Shown piece by piece: positions 28,311-36,509 of a stretch of 59,634 bases of DNA (the first letter of the stretch is position 1; each line of letters starts with the position of its first letter). The notes beneath the pieces are model-generated. The model did not search any database. It saw nothing but the letters and a program-made list of their open reading frames with translations, and had not been told where the DNA came from. The position numbers and the translations under genes are program-made. This DNA comes from Archaeoglobus sp. (lineage in GTDB: Archaea; Halobacteriota; Archaeoglobi; Archaeoglobales; Archaeoglobaceae). The stretch covers positions 1 through 59,634 of the forward strand of contig NZ_JACDNT010000009.1 in the NCBI RefSeq assembly GCF_017656475.1, written 5' to 3'.

Positions 28311-29241
28311 GGACAATTCCTCTTATGGCCTCATCAGTCCCAGCTAAAAGTGCAACACATCCCTTCTCAAGTGTTCTGTCCTTGGGAGGGTTGAACTCCA
28401 GTTTTCCGAGACGGCATGCTGCGATAACTTTCAAACCCTTATCCTCAAGTTCAGAGACCGAAACCTTTGACGGCAATACAATCTCAATCGCCTGCAAACC
28501 GTCAAAAATTACCCTTTTCTTCCCGATTTCTACCTCCTGAAGTATCATCCTTGCAATACTCGAAGCAATCAAGCTTTTCGGCAAAAATACCTTCTTTGCT
28601 CCCGCGTAAAGAAGGTACTTCGTGTACTTGTAGTCTCCATGCACTACATACTTCGGAAGGTCGTACTCTCTGAGTGTTAGCAGCGTGTCGAGAATATCCT
28701 CCAGCCTTTCCCACGCTATTATCATTGCGTTTGCTCTCGTTACACCATTATCCAAGAACGACCGCTCAGAACCGTCAGTGTGGACGCACACAATTTTCTC
28801 ATTCATAGCCTTCCTGACCCTCTCTGGATCTTTTTCAAGAACGACGTAATTAACACCAAATTCGCTTAGTATTTTGCAGAATTCAACCGTAAAGAGGTTG
28901 TAGCCGCAAATAACCATGTGATTACTCAGCTTAACCGATGTGGGCAGGACAAGTTTTAGCCTCTCCTCGGCCCATGGCAGTATGGCGTATGGCAAGACAA
29001 AGCCGAAGAAGTAGAGCACACCGCTCACCATCACCACTACGGAGAATATCCTTCCGACCGTCGTTGTGAAGTAAATATCCCCGTAGCCAACGGTTGTTAT
29101 TGTGGAGATTACCCAGTAAAGTCCATCGACAATTGAGTAGCTCTTCCCTTCAAAATTTTGCATGAGGGCAACGAAAAGCGCTGAGTAGAATAAGAGCAGA
29201 AAAATAAAAATTAAAATAGAAATTAAAATCCTTGACCTCAT
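28282..29241 (-). CDS. Potassium channel with RCK domain (Kch/MthK type)
   Basis: 319 residues. Two transmembrane segments (residues about 6-26 and 68-90) flank a pore helix and selectivity filter ITTVGYGD. A cytosolic RCK_N domain begins at about residue 105 (HMVICGYNLFTVEFCKILSEFG), followed by an RCK_C region. It is a two-TM potassium channel of the MthK/Kch type, in the cell membrane. It overlaps the mtd stop as ATGA and is followed by a free RCK protein, so a hetero-gating ring is possible. The link to mtd is by operon only; no functional reason is evident. Confidence 0.9.
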   Translation of the reverse strand: MRSRILISILIFIFLLLFYSALFVALMQNFEGKSYSIVDGLYWVISTITTVGYGDIYFTTTVGRIFSVVVMVSGVLYFFGFVLPYAILPWAEERLKLVLPTSVKLSNHMVICGYNLFTVEFCKILSEFGVNYVVLEKDPERVRKAMNEKIVCVHTDGSERSFLDNGVTRANAMIIAWERLEDILDTLLTLREYDLPKYVVHGDYKYTKYLLYAGAKKVFLPKSLIASSIARMILQEVEIGKKRVIFDGLQAIEIVLPSKVSVSELEDKGLKVIAACRLGKLEFNPPKDRTLEKGCVALLAGTDEAIRGIVHEGTHFRLR

Positions 29242-30059
29242 TCAGGCTTTGCCATAAGCTGAGTCTTGCTTAAGATCTTTCCGTCCTTGGAGTGCGGGGT
29301 TCTGTAAACCGTATCGTTACCCTTCTCAATCTCCCTCGCCTGGTCGGCAAGGATTGCTGCTACCCTCATCATTTCATGGGCTGAAGCAACGAGCGGGATG
29401 TACTTCTCCGGATCCTTCTCGATGAAGCATCCCTTAACATCTATGTCGGCAACCTTCTCGGCGATGTAGAACGCGGCCATGGCCTTTGCCTTTGCGTATG
29501 GGTTGCTGAACTTTCCTGCCTCAACAGCTCTTTCTGCCGTAACCACTACCTGCGGGAGTTCTGGCTGCTTGCCAGCCTTGATGTCCTCAATAACCTTATC
29601 AATAGCCTCCTGAACGAGCCTAAATGCTCCGGTGGCTGCAAGAACCTTCACAACATCAGCGTTGAAGAGGGCCATCTCGGTTGGATCGAGGAACTCCCTC
29701 CTTGCACCGATCATGGAGTCCGCGTTGATGAGGATGTAACCGAACCCCTTCTCCTTCAGCTCGTCTTTTGCCTTCTTCGCCGGAGCGTCGCTGATCACTA
29801 TTACAGGCTTGCCTTCAAAGGCCTCTCTTGCGGCCTTTGGCCCCGGAAGGGCAGCGTTTGGAGACACAACAATAACAACATCTGGATCGAACTCCTTGAG
29901 CTTCTCCGCCACAACAGCCTCTTCAGGCTGCATCTTAGCGCCACTTGTTACAACTCTAACCTCAATATCCTCTCTGTCAGCCCTCTCGTCGAGCAGATAT
30001 TCAACAAGCAGAGCAGTGCCAATAGCACCCATCTTCAAAACTCCAACTTTCACAACCAT
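29238..30059 (-). CDS. mtd: F420-dependent methylenetetrahydromethanopterin dehydrogenase
   Basis: Reversible F420-linked oxidation of methylene-H4MPT to methenyl-H4MPT. In sulfate-reducing Archaeoglobus it works in the oxidative direction of the reverse C1 pathway. Conserved family segments are VGVLKMGAIGTALLVEYLLDERADR, TSGAKMQPEE, SPNAALPGPKAARE and ISDAPAKKAKDELKE. 273 residues, full length. ATG 30059 has AGGTGAT a few bases upstream; a GTTAAATAAA element about 30 bp upstream is the likely TATA box. The potassium channel gene follows with a 4-nt overlap. Confidence 0.96.
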   Translation of the reverse strand: MVVKVGVLKMGAIGTALLVEYLLDERADREDIEVRVVTSGAKMQPEEAVVAEKLKEFDPDVVIVVSPNAALPGPKAAREAFEGKPVIVISDAPAKKAKDELKEKGFGYILINADSMIGARREFLDPTEMALFNADVVKVLAATGAFRLVQEAIDKVIEDIKAGKQPELPQVVVTAERAVEAGKFSNPYAKAKAMAAFYIAEKVADIDVKGCFIEKDPEKYIPLVASAHEMMRVAAILADQAREIEKGNDTVYRTPHSKDGKILSKTQLMAKPE

Positions 30060-30130
30060 TTTATCACCTGATGTCCGTATGCTTCGGTTTATTTAACATT
30101 TCCTTTTTAATCTCATCGCGACTTGAAGGT

Positions 30131-30802
30131 ATGAAAGTGTTCTTTGTTGTGGACATCAAGGACGGGAAAGTTGTTGCAGGCAAGAGCGGTGAAAGGGAGA
30201 AGTATCCTCCCATATCATCCGTGAGCGGCGTTGTAAATTCCGATGATGCTGTTGAAGTGGTTGAAGAAATAAGGCCAAGATTTCTGTACGCTGCAGACCT
30301 TGACAGGATAATGGGAAATGGGAATAACTCGGATGTTCTTCTCAAGCTATCAAAAAGAGTTGAAGAACTTATTGCAGACTGCGGATTCAGAAAACCCGAA
30401 GAGCTGGAAAATCTTCCCTTCACTCCTGTTGTCGGAACTGAGACTTTCGACATTACGCAGCTTGACAGAAAATGCTACGTGAGCATCGATTTCAAAGAAA
30501 AATTTCTGGATGCATCCGGGAAGTTCGATAGCTGGGAGGAGGCTGTAGAATTTCTGAATTCCCTCAGCTTAGAGGGGATAATCGTTCTGCCGATACATGC
30601 TGTTGGCACCATGAAGACGGACTTTTCAATCCTCGAGCAAGCTCTTGAAATTTCCGAACATCCCATTTTGCTTGGTGGCGGGATTTCCGGCATTGAAGAC
30701 CTTGAAAGGCTCAAGGAGATGGGTTGCAGTGGAGTTTTGATTGCAACGGCTATTCATAAAGGCAGAATACCTGTTAGTTTGGTGAGAAAAGGAGGATTTT
30801 AG
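30131..30802 (+). CDS. HisA/HisF-related TIM-barrel protein (COG1411-like)
   Basis: 223 residues related to phosphoribosylformimino-AICAR-P isomerase. The N-terminal strand FFVVDIKDGKVV carries the acidic residue at the position used by HisA, and the phosphate-binding loop GGGISGIEDLERLKEMG is present; the centre diverges (VSIDFKEKFLDASGKF). It is a paralogue of histidine-pathway HisA found in organisms with H4MPT/methanofuran C1 metabolism; its reaction is unknown to me. The frame opens at 30071, but ATG 30131 (MKVFFVVDIKDG) is the domain start and lies about 25 bp from TTTTTAATC. It diverges from mtd and ends in a 4-bp convergent overlap with the VKOR gene. Confidence 0.8.
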   Translation: MKVFFVVDIKDGKVVAGKSGEREKYPPISSVSGVVNSDDAVEVVEEIRPRFLYAADLDRIMGNGNNSDVLLKLSKRVEELIADCGFRKPEELENLPFTPVVGTETFDITQLDRKCYVSIDFKEKFLDASGKFDSWEEAVEFLNSLSLEGIIVLPIHAVGTMKTDFSILEQALEISEHPILLGGGISGIEDLERLKEMGCSGVLIATAIHKGRIPVSLVRKGGF

Positions 30803-31149
30803 CCGTAAAGCTTTTCGGAGATTGCTACAAGCAAAACTCCAATTCCATACGCTGTAAAGCAGTAAGGGCAGAAGTAGCTGTGCAGAATGGCGTATGTTCC
30901 CAAGAACGAGGCACCAAAAACACCCGAAAACCTCCAGATGATGAGCAGTGTCCTGTTAACGTTTGTGATGAAAATAAAAACGGAAAGAATGAACCAGCAT
31001 AAACCAAAGAGGGCTGGAAGGAATGGGGGAAGGGAGAAAACAGATATCGAAGTACACGTACCCGTTGGACATGAAACGAAATCTCCAAGCAGCAGATATG
31101 CGGAATCCACAATCCCTGCCAGAGATAGCAAAATTGCCATCTTCTTCAT
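30799..31149 (-). CDS. VKOR family disulfide-forming membrane protein
   Basis: 116-residue membrane protein with four hydrophobic segments. It has the vitamin K epoxide reductase pattern: a loop Cys pair in SCPTGTC, a Ser in the same loop, and the quinone-side CxxC in SYFCPYCFTAYG. Prokaryotic VKORs reoxidise a DsbA-like thioredoxin and pass electrons to quinone; Archaeoglobus has menaquinone. The gene overlaps the upstream thioredoxin-like gene as ATGA. In several bacteria the two are fused in one polypeptide; here they are separate and co-translated. Confidence 0.85.
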   Translation of the reverse strand: MKKMAILLSLAGIVDSAYLLLGDFVSCPTGTCTSISVFSLPPFLPALFGLCWFILSVFIFITNVNRTLLIIWRFSGVFGASFLGTYAILHSYFCPYCFTAYGIGVLLVAISEKLYG

Positions 31150-31502
31150 TTCAATCCCTCAATGGCCTTTATAACCTCATCAGAACCGATAAAGATGTGA
31201 GTTTCCTTATCTATTACAACCAATGTCGGCACATATTTTATCCCCAACTCTTCTGCTACTTTGGAGCAGTTTGAATCCATCTTCGCCACATTGCACCATG
31301 TCAAATTGTGCTTTTCAGCAAATTCCTCAACGTAAGGCTTTACTTCGCGGCAGTGAGGACAGGAATCGGAGTAGAAGAAGTAAATTTTAGCGTTCTGGAG
31401 GTTTATATCATGATTGCTACCATAATACAGGGTGTTTCCTGCTGCAGCAAGAATAACGCCTGAAATGATTGCAGCAGCGTAAAATACAGCCTTGTTCACC
31501 AT
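31146..31502 (-). CDS. Membrane-anchored thioredoxin-like (DsbA-type) protein
   Basis: 118 residues: a hydrophobic N-terminal anchor (residues about 4-22), then a thioredoxin fold with active site YSDSCPHCREVKPY and the cis-Pro loop YVPTLVV. CPHC is the DsbA-type redox motif, favouring oxidation of exported proteins. Start ATG 31502 is about 25 bp from TTAATATATT, giving a leaderless message. The VKOR gene follows with a 4-nt overlap. Together they should form an extracytoplasmic disulfide-bond system. Confidence 0.87.
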   Translation of the reverse strand: MVNKAVFYAAAIISGVILAAAGNTLYYGSNHDINLQNAKIYFFYSDSCPHCREVKPYVEEFAEKHNLTWCNVAKMDSNCSKVAEELGIKYVPTLVVIDKETHIFIGSDEVIKAIEGLK

Positions 31503-31522
31503 CAGAATTCGTGATTTGGTGC

Positions 31523-31532
31523 TTAATATATT
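31523..31532 (-). promoter_or_regulatory. TATA box of the thioredoxin-VKOR operon
   Basis: TTAATATATT on the plus strand (AATATATTAA on the minus), centre about 25.5 bp from ATG 31502, consistent with a leaderless transcript. Confidence 0.6.
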
Positions 31533-31594
31533 ATTTGCGCTCGCATTACCTAAAATTTTTTAAGACTTCTCTCAACTCAGAACGAGGTGAGTAA

Positions 31595-33853
31595 ATGCCG
31601 GTACTCTGGTTGGCAGACGTTGATAAAGATGATATCCCGCTTGTGGGTGGAAAAGGCGCAAATCTCGGCGAGTTATTAAGAGCGGAAATTCCGGTTCCTG
31701 ATGGATTTGTTGTTGATGCTCGAACTTTTCGTGAATTTATCCAGAAAACGGGGATTGGGGAGAAAATATACTCACTTCTCAGAGACCTTGATGTTGAGGA
31801 CACTGATAAGCTCGATGCAGTTTCAAAGCAGATCAGAGAACTTATCGAGAAAACCAAGATGCCAGAAGAGATTGAGAAGGAAATCAGGGAGGCTTACAGA
31901 AAGCTGTGCGAGGAGGAGGGAAAGGAAGTTTACGTTGCAGTAAGAAGCTCAGCCACAGCCGAAGATTTGCCTGATGCAAGTTTCGCAGGTCAGCAGGAGA
32001 CGTATCTCAACGTTGTTGGGGAAGACGAGGTTGTTGAGAAAGTTAAGAAGTGCTGGGGAAGTCTTTTCACGCCGAGAGCGATTTACTACAGAGTTCAGAA
32101 GGGTTTCAAGCACGAAGATGTAAGCATCGCCGTAGTTGTTCAGAAGATGGTGAACAGTGAAAAGAGCGGAGTGATGTTCACATCCCATCCAGTAACGGGA
32201 GAGAAGAAGTGCATTATCGAGGCCATTTTCGGCCTCGGAGAGGCAATTGTCAGCGGTCTTGTGACCCCTGACACCTACGTTTATGACAGAGTAAAGAGAA
32301 AGCTCGAAGAAGTAAAGATTGGTGAGAAGGAGTTTATGCTTACCAAGAAAGACGGAAAAACCGTTAAGGTTGAACTTCCACCTGAGAAAGCCAAGGAGAG
32401 AGTGCTGAGCGATGAAGAAATAGAGAGGCTCGTAACCCTTGGCGAGCTAATAGAAGAGCACTACGGAAAACCACAGGACGTTGAGTGGGCGATAGAAGGT
32501 GGAAAGATATACATAGTCCAGTCAAGACCGGTCACAACCATTAGAAAGGAGAAAAAGGTCGAGGAAGAAGTTTCCGAGGAGACTGAGGGCAAAGTTCTTT
32601 TGAAGGGACTTGGAGCCTCGCCTGGCATTGCTTCAGGTAAGGTCAAAGTAATTTTCAGCGAGAAGGAGATTTCAAAGGTTGAAGAGGGGGACATTCTGGT
32701 TACAACGATGACCACACCTGACATGGTTCCCGCAATGAAAAGGGCTGCGGCTATTGTTACTGACGAGGGCGGAATGACCTGCCATGCTGCCATCGTTTCA
32801 AGAGAGCTTGGAGTGCCGGCTGTTGTTGGAACCAAGAAGGCCACAAAGGTTCTGAAAGATGGAATGATAGTCACTGTTGACGGTGAGAAGGGGATTATCT
32901 ACGAGGGCAGAATTGAGAAAAAGGAAGAGCCGAAGCCGGTTGTGGCTTCGGCACCAATAATAACTGCAACGGAAGTGAAGGTAAACATCTCAATCCCCGA
33001 TGTTGCTGAGAGGGTGGCAAAGGAGACAAATGCCGACGGAGTTGGACTGTTCAGAATCGAGCACATGGTTCTCGGACTTGAAAAGCACCCGATGAAGTTC
33101 ATAAAGGATGGGGAAATTGACAGGTATGTCGATTTGCTCTACCAAGAAATGAAAAAGGTTGTAAAGGCCTTCTATCCAAGGCCCGTCTGGATTAGAACCA
33201 TTGATGCTCCAACAGATGAGTTCAGAGCAATGGAGGGCGGAGAGAACGAGCCGATAGAGGCAAACCCAATGCTTGGTTTCAGAGGAATCAGGAGAGACCT
33301 GGCAGAGGAGGAGCACTTCAGGGCTGAAATGAGGGCAATAAAGAAGCTGGTTGATGAGGGATACACCAATGTTGGAGTTATGCTACCCCTCATAACATCT
33401 CCAGAAGAAGTGAGAAAGGCGAAAGAGATAGCAATTAGTGAGGGATTACCGCTGGACAAAATAGAGTTCGGAGTGATGGTGGAAACGCCAGCAGCGGCTC
33501 TGATACTTGAGGACATAATAAAAGAGGGGATTGACTTCGTTAGCCTCGGAACGAATGACCTTACTCAATACACCCTCGCTGTTGACAGAAACAACGAGAA
33601 CGTTGCCTACCTGTACGACGAGACTCACCCTGCAGTGCTGAAGCTCATTGAAAGAACAATCAAGGTCTGCAAGGAGCACGGAGTGAAGAGCTCAATCTGC
33701 GGTCAGGCGGGAAGCTATCCGCACGTTGTTGAGAAGCTTGTTGAGTTCGGAATCGACAGCGTTTCAGCCAACCCCGATGCGGTTCAGAAGATCAGAGAGG
33801 TTGTAGCCAGAGCAGAGAAGAAGATAATTCTTGAAAAGCTCAGAAAGCTTTAA
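31595..33853 (+). CDS. ppsA: Phosphoenolpyruvate synthase
   Basis: Pyruvate + ATP to PEP + AMP + phosphate for gluconeogenesis (it can also run toward pyruvate in some archaea). N-terminal ATP-binding domain (GGKGANLGELLRAEIPVPDGFV; RSSATAEDLPDASFAGQQETYLN). The swivelling phosphohistidine domain has GGMTCHAAIVSRELGVPAVVG. The C-terminal TIM barrel ends with EFGVMVETPAAAL, LGTNDLTQY and SICGQAGSYP. 752 residues, full length for archaeal PpsA. ATG 31595 has GAGGTGAG upstream; a TTTTTTAAG element about 35 bp before the start is the TATA candidate. The 3' end overlaps the bactofilin-like gene by 4 bp. Confidence 0.97.
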   Translation: MPVLWLADVDKDDIPLVGGKGANLGELLRAEIPVPDGFVVDARTFREFIQKTGIGEKIYSLLRDLDVEDTDKLDAVSKQIRELIEKTKMPEEIEKEIREAYRKLCEEEGKEVYVAVRSSATAEDLPDASFAGQQETYLNVVGEDEVVEKVKKCWGSLFTPRAIYYRVQKGFKHEDVSIAVVVQKMVNSEKSGVMFTSHPVTGEKKCIIEAIFGLGEAIVSGLVTPDTYVYDRVKRKLEEVKIGEKEFMLTKKDGKTVKVELPPEKAKERVLSDEEIERLVTLGELIEEHYGKPQDVEWAIEGGKIYIVQSRPVTTIRKEKKVEEEVSEETEGKVLLKGLGASPGIASGKVKVIFSEKEISKVEEGDILVTTMTTPDMVPAMKRAAAIVTDEGGMTCHAAIVSRELGVPAVVGTKKATKVLKDGMIVTVDGEKGIIYEGRIEKKEEPKPVVASAPIITATEVKVNISIPDVAERVAKETNADGVGLFRIEHMVLGLEKHPMKFIKDGEIDRYVDLLYQEMKKVVKAFYPRPVWIRTIDAPTDEFRAMEGGENEPIEANPMLGFRGIRRDLAEEEHFRAEMRAIKKLVDEGYTNVGVMLPLITSPEEVRKAKEIAISEGLPLDKIEFGVMVETPAAALILEDIIKEGIDFVSLGTNDLTQYTLAVDRNNENVAYLYDETHPAVLKLIERTIKVCKEHGVKSSICGQAGSYPHVVEKLVEFGIDSVSANPDAVQKIREVVARAEKKIILEKLRKL

Positions 33854-34251
33854 CCGTAAGCAATTATCTTTCTGGCCTCCATTTTCCCAATTTTTGAATT
33901 TCCTTCAATCAAAAGTCTGTTTCCAGCTTTTATCTCACCAATTTCACAGTTCTTTGCAACCCTTACATCGCTTTTCGCCGTTATCCTGTTGCCTCTGCAC
34001 CCCACGAGTACGACGACGTCCTCGGCCTCAATCTCGTTAAAACTGCTGTACGCTCCAACAGTGACTTCTTCAGCCCTGATAACTCCCCCAACTACACAAC
34101 CCCTTCCCAGATTCACCTCTTTGGCCTCTATACTGCCGAGAAAGCTGCAGTCGATTCCGGCAACAACAGTTCCGTCGAACTTCAAGTTTTTCGTAATAAC
34201 GCTTCCAGACTTCACGCTTAAAACCATGTTCTTCCTGTCTATCCGCATCAT
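33850..34251 (-). CDS. Bactofilin/polymer-forming-like beta-helical protein
   Basis: 133 residues of short beta-strand repeats with glycine-rich turns and alternating hydrophobic residues (LKFDGTVVAGIDCSFLGSIEAKEVNLGRGCVVGGVIRAEEVTVGAY), the pattern of DUF583/bactofilin right-handed beta-helices. Bactofilins polymerise on membranes in bacteria; a scaffold role in this archaeon is inference. It overlaps the PUA gene upstream as ATGA and is the last gene of the prenyltransferase-like, PUA, bactofilin-like operon. Confidence 0.68.
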   Translation of the reverse strand: MMRIDRKNMVLSVKSGSVITKNLKFDGTVVAGIDCSFLGSIEAKEVNLGRGCVVGGVIRAEEVTVGAYSSFNEIEAEDVVVLVGCRGNRITAKSDVRVAKNCEIGEIKAGNRLLIEGNSKIGKMEARKIIAYG

Positions 34252-34712
34252 TTTTTGACACCCTGTCTTACTTTCACAGCCATCCCTCTCTCCATCTCAC
34301 GCATTTCGAAGGCTGAGAGTACAGCTCTGCCAGTTGCAAGAAGCTCGTCTGCCGTATTGACCACAACAACCTCGTCATTTGCTCTAATTTCATCATCAAC
34401 CTCAACAACGTGCTTGGCAAAAACGCTCTTGCCAGCAGCAATGAATTCAGAAACTTCATCCAGCACCACTACTCTCATTTTCGGAAAGGGCAGAGCTTCC
34501 TTAACCCTCCTCGCCCCTTCAATACTCAACGTGAACCATCCGGAATCGGGCTTCAGTGTTGCTATTCTCACACCACCGTCAACAACCTGCCTGACTCGGC
34601 CTGAGCTGGAGAGCATGAACTTGCATGTATCCGGAAAAAGCACCCTACCAACACCTTTTCCGAACTGGTAGTCTGCTATGACCCTCAGCATCCTGAGATT
34701 CTCATCTTCCAT
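34248..34712 (-). CDS. Stand-alone PUA-domain protein (ArcTGT C-terminal type)
   Basis: 154 residues. The opening LRVIADYQFGKGVGRVLFPD followed by a PUA domain (GRVRQVVDGGVRIATL; DEVVVVNTADELLATGRAVLSAFEM) matches the C2-PUA region of archaeosine tRNA-guanine transglycosylases, but the catalytic TGT domain is absent. Such free PUA proteins are common in archaea and probably bind RNA. Gene order: overlaps the prenyltransferase-like gene upstream by 11 bp and the bactofilin-like gene downstream by 4 bp. The substrate is unknown. Confidence 0.82.
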   Translation of the reverse strand: MEDENLRMLRVIADYQFGKGVGRVLFPDTCKFMLSSSGRVRQVVDGGVRIATLKPDSGWFTLSIEGARRVKEALPFPKMRVVVLDEVSEFIAAGKSVFAKHVVEVDDEIRANDEVVVVNTADELLATGRAVLSAFEMREMERGMAVKVRQGVKK

Positions 34713-35256
34713 ACCTTCTTTCCCTCCTCTGGTACTCCCTCAATATTCTCAGAAAGTCCACATATCTGAGATTCTGCCAGTCAATATCTGCAAAGTATAT
34801 TTCAGCATATATGCTTTGCCAGATGAGAAAATCAGGGATGTCGTTACCGGCCTTTATTATTATGTCAGGCGGAGATTTTATGGTCAAAAATTTCTCAAAG
34901 AGTTTCTCGTCCACATCTTCAATGTTAAACTCTCCTCTCTCCACCAGTTTAGCGATTTTCTTAACCACGTTGATTATCTCCTCTCTTCCGGTAAAAGTGA
35001 GAATGTTAATTGTCGGTTTGGAGCCTTCCTTCACTTCAACACCTTCATTCGTGATAACCCTCACACGAAATCCTTCGAAAAAGAAGCTGTCAAGCTGGAA
35101 GTTCCCACAGATTGTAATTTCATCCACTCCAAACTTTCTGCACCAGCGTGCAAGCCTCAGAAACCCTTCTCCCATGCTGTCAGTCACGACAACGATGTGT
35201 TCCGGAACCTTATGGATCTCTCTTTCGAGCAACTTTTCGTAAACTCTCAACAGCAT
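34702..35256 (-). CDS. Cis-prenyltransferase-like protein lacking the MDGN motif
   Basis: Homologous to undecaprenyl/dehydrodolichyl diphosphate synthase. The C-terminal dimer region is clear: PDFLIWQSIYAEIYFADIDW then FLRILREYQRRERRYG. At the N terminus the catalytic MDGNRRWA segment is replaced by VTDSMGEGFLRLARW, and the following GHRAG-type loop is missing. About 184 residues from ATG 35256, which aligns with normal family starts (LLRVYEKLLEREI); the frame itself extends to GTG 35331. Loss of the active-site motif with retention of the C-terminal partner-contact motif recalls the Nus1/NgBR noncatalytic subunits of heteromeric enzymes. It diverges from the DUF92 gene. Confidence 0.78.
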   Translation of the reverse strand: MLLRVYEKLLEREIHKVPEHIVVVTDSMGEGFLRLARWCRKFGVDEITICGNFQLDSFFFEGFRVRVITNEGVEVKEGSKPTINILTFTGREEIINVVKKIAKLVERGEFNIEDVDEKLFEKFLTIKSPPDIIIKAGNDIPDFLIWQSIYAEIYFADIDWQNLRYVDFLRILREYQRRERRYGR

Positions 35257-35265
35257 CTCATCAAA

Positions 35266-35273
35266 GTTTAAAT
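35266..35273 (+). promoter_or_regulatory. TATA-like element of the DUF92 gene
   Basis: GTTTAAAT, centre about 28 bp before ATG 35298. The 41 bp between the divergent starts hold both promoters; on the minus strand an AAGTTAAGTA element near 35289 may serve the prenyltransferase-like gene. Confidence 0.45.
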
Positions 35274-35297
35274 GCAAGGAATACTTAACTTTTCCCA

Positions 35298-36509
35298 ATG
35301 CTTCCAGCCTTAGCGCTTGCAGGGATAGCACTAACTGCGATTAAACTCGATCCAAGACTCGTTGTTGGACTGCTTACTTTATCCACCCTAATATATGCCA
35401 GAAGGACGGGAATCAGCTTAAAGTTGAGAAATGTAACGGAAGAGGAGTCATATTTGAATGCTTACTTGTTTTCGACATTTCTGGCAGTGCTTTCTTGCTT
35501 CGGGCTCTCCAGGGATGTCGTCTTCGCATCAATTTTTCTCGTTTTGGTTCACAATTTTAGAAAGAATGCTTTGTGGGACATTGCAATTTACACAACTGCT
35601 GCCCTATTTTACTTTCTCAGCTACCATGCAATTAACGGTATTGGAATTAAGCCTGCTCAGGTCTTTTTTCTCTCTCTATCAGGCGGTTTAACAGCAGCGT
35701 TGGTAGAAAGCGTTGATACGAACGCAGATAAAAGGCTAACTTTACTCATAGCCCTCTCAACGGTCTTCACGATCTTCAAGATGTACATACCCTCAGCCTC
35801 AATGCCCAGCCTGACGTTCGCTTTTCTGTTCTCCTTCTTAGTGAGCCTTCTCGCCCTTTACGCGAAAGTTGCTGACGAGTCAGGGTTGATGAGTGCAACG
35901 ATTGTAGGAACAACGCTTATACTTTTCACCGACATTAGGTTTTTTGCCGTAATCTTGCTCTTTTACGCTCTCGGCTCCGTAATAACGAAGTACAAGTACA
36001 GCGTAAAGCTGGAGAAGGGAATTGCAGAGCAGGCTGGAGGGGCAAGAGGTTATGCAAATGTCTTCGGTAACAGTCTTGCCCCACTGTTCTTTGCGATTCA
36101 ATACGGCGTTTCTGGAGAAAGTACTTTTGCAGCAGCCTTTGTTACAGCAGTTGCTGCAGCTCTCGCTGACACCATGGCAAGTGAAATCGGAAAAGCGGAA
36201 GAAAAAGTCTATTTGATAACCAACCTGGATAGAGTTGAGCCGGGTACAAGCGGTGGTGTTTCGTTTAAGGGCGAGCTGGCAGCGTTGGTTGGATGTATTA
36301 TTACGGCACTGCTGGCTTATACCCTCGGAATTGCTCAATCCAACACGCTTTTTTTCATCGTGCTATCATCCTTCGCCGGTGTTCACATTGACAGCCTGCT
36401 GGGTGCGACGCTTGAAAAAAAAGGGTATTTGACGAACTCCGCCGTAAACTTCTTAGGAACTCTTTCTGCCGGAATTATCTGCGTCTTACTGCTATTGCAG
36501 CCACTGTAA
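35298..36509 (+). CDS. DUF92 family integral membrane protein (VTE6-like)
   Basis: 403 residues, about eleven hydrophobic segments. The C-terminal half is the DUF92 domain with SMASEIGKAEEKVYLITNLDRVEPGTSGGVSFKGELAALVG and the terminal FAGVHIDSLLGATLEKKGYLTNSAVNFLGTL. The plant member VTE6 is a phytyl-phosphate kinase, so a polyprenyl-phosphate kinase role in isoprenoid salvage or lipid/dolichol metabolism is likely. The divergent cis-prenyltransferase-like gene fits that theme. The last 35 bases overlap the convergent Lon-like protease gene. Confidence 0.85.
   Translation: MLPALALAGIALTAIKLDPRLVVGLLTLSTLIYARRTGISLKLRNVTEEESYLNAYLFSTFLAVLSCFGLSRDVVFASIFLVLVHNFRKNALWDIAIYTTAALFYFLSYHAINGIGIKPAQVFFLSLSGGLTAALVESVDTNADKRLTLLIALSTVFTIFKMYIPSASMPSLTFAFLFSFLVSLLALYAKVADESGLMSATIVGTTLILFTDIRFFAVILLFYALGSVITKYKYSVKLEKGIAEQAGGARGYANVFGNSLAPLFFAIQYGVSGESTFAAAFVTAVAAALADTMASEIGKAEEKVYLITNLDRVEPGTSGGVSFKGELAALVGCIITALLAYTLGIAQSNTLFFIVLSSFAGVHIDSLLGATLEKKGYLTNSAVNFLGTLSAGIICVLLLLQPL

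Noticed and set aside
34678-35271. 197-codon plus-strand frame
   Set aside because: Antisense to the prenyltransferase-like gene, which has homologous motifs.
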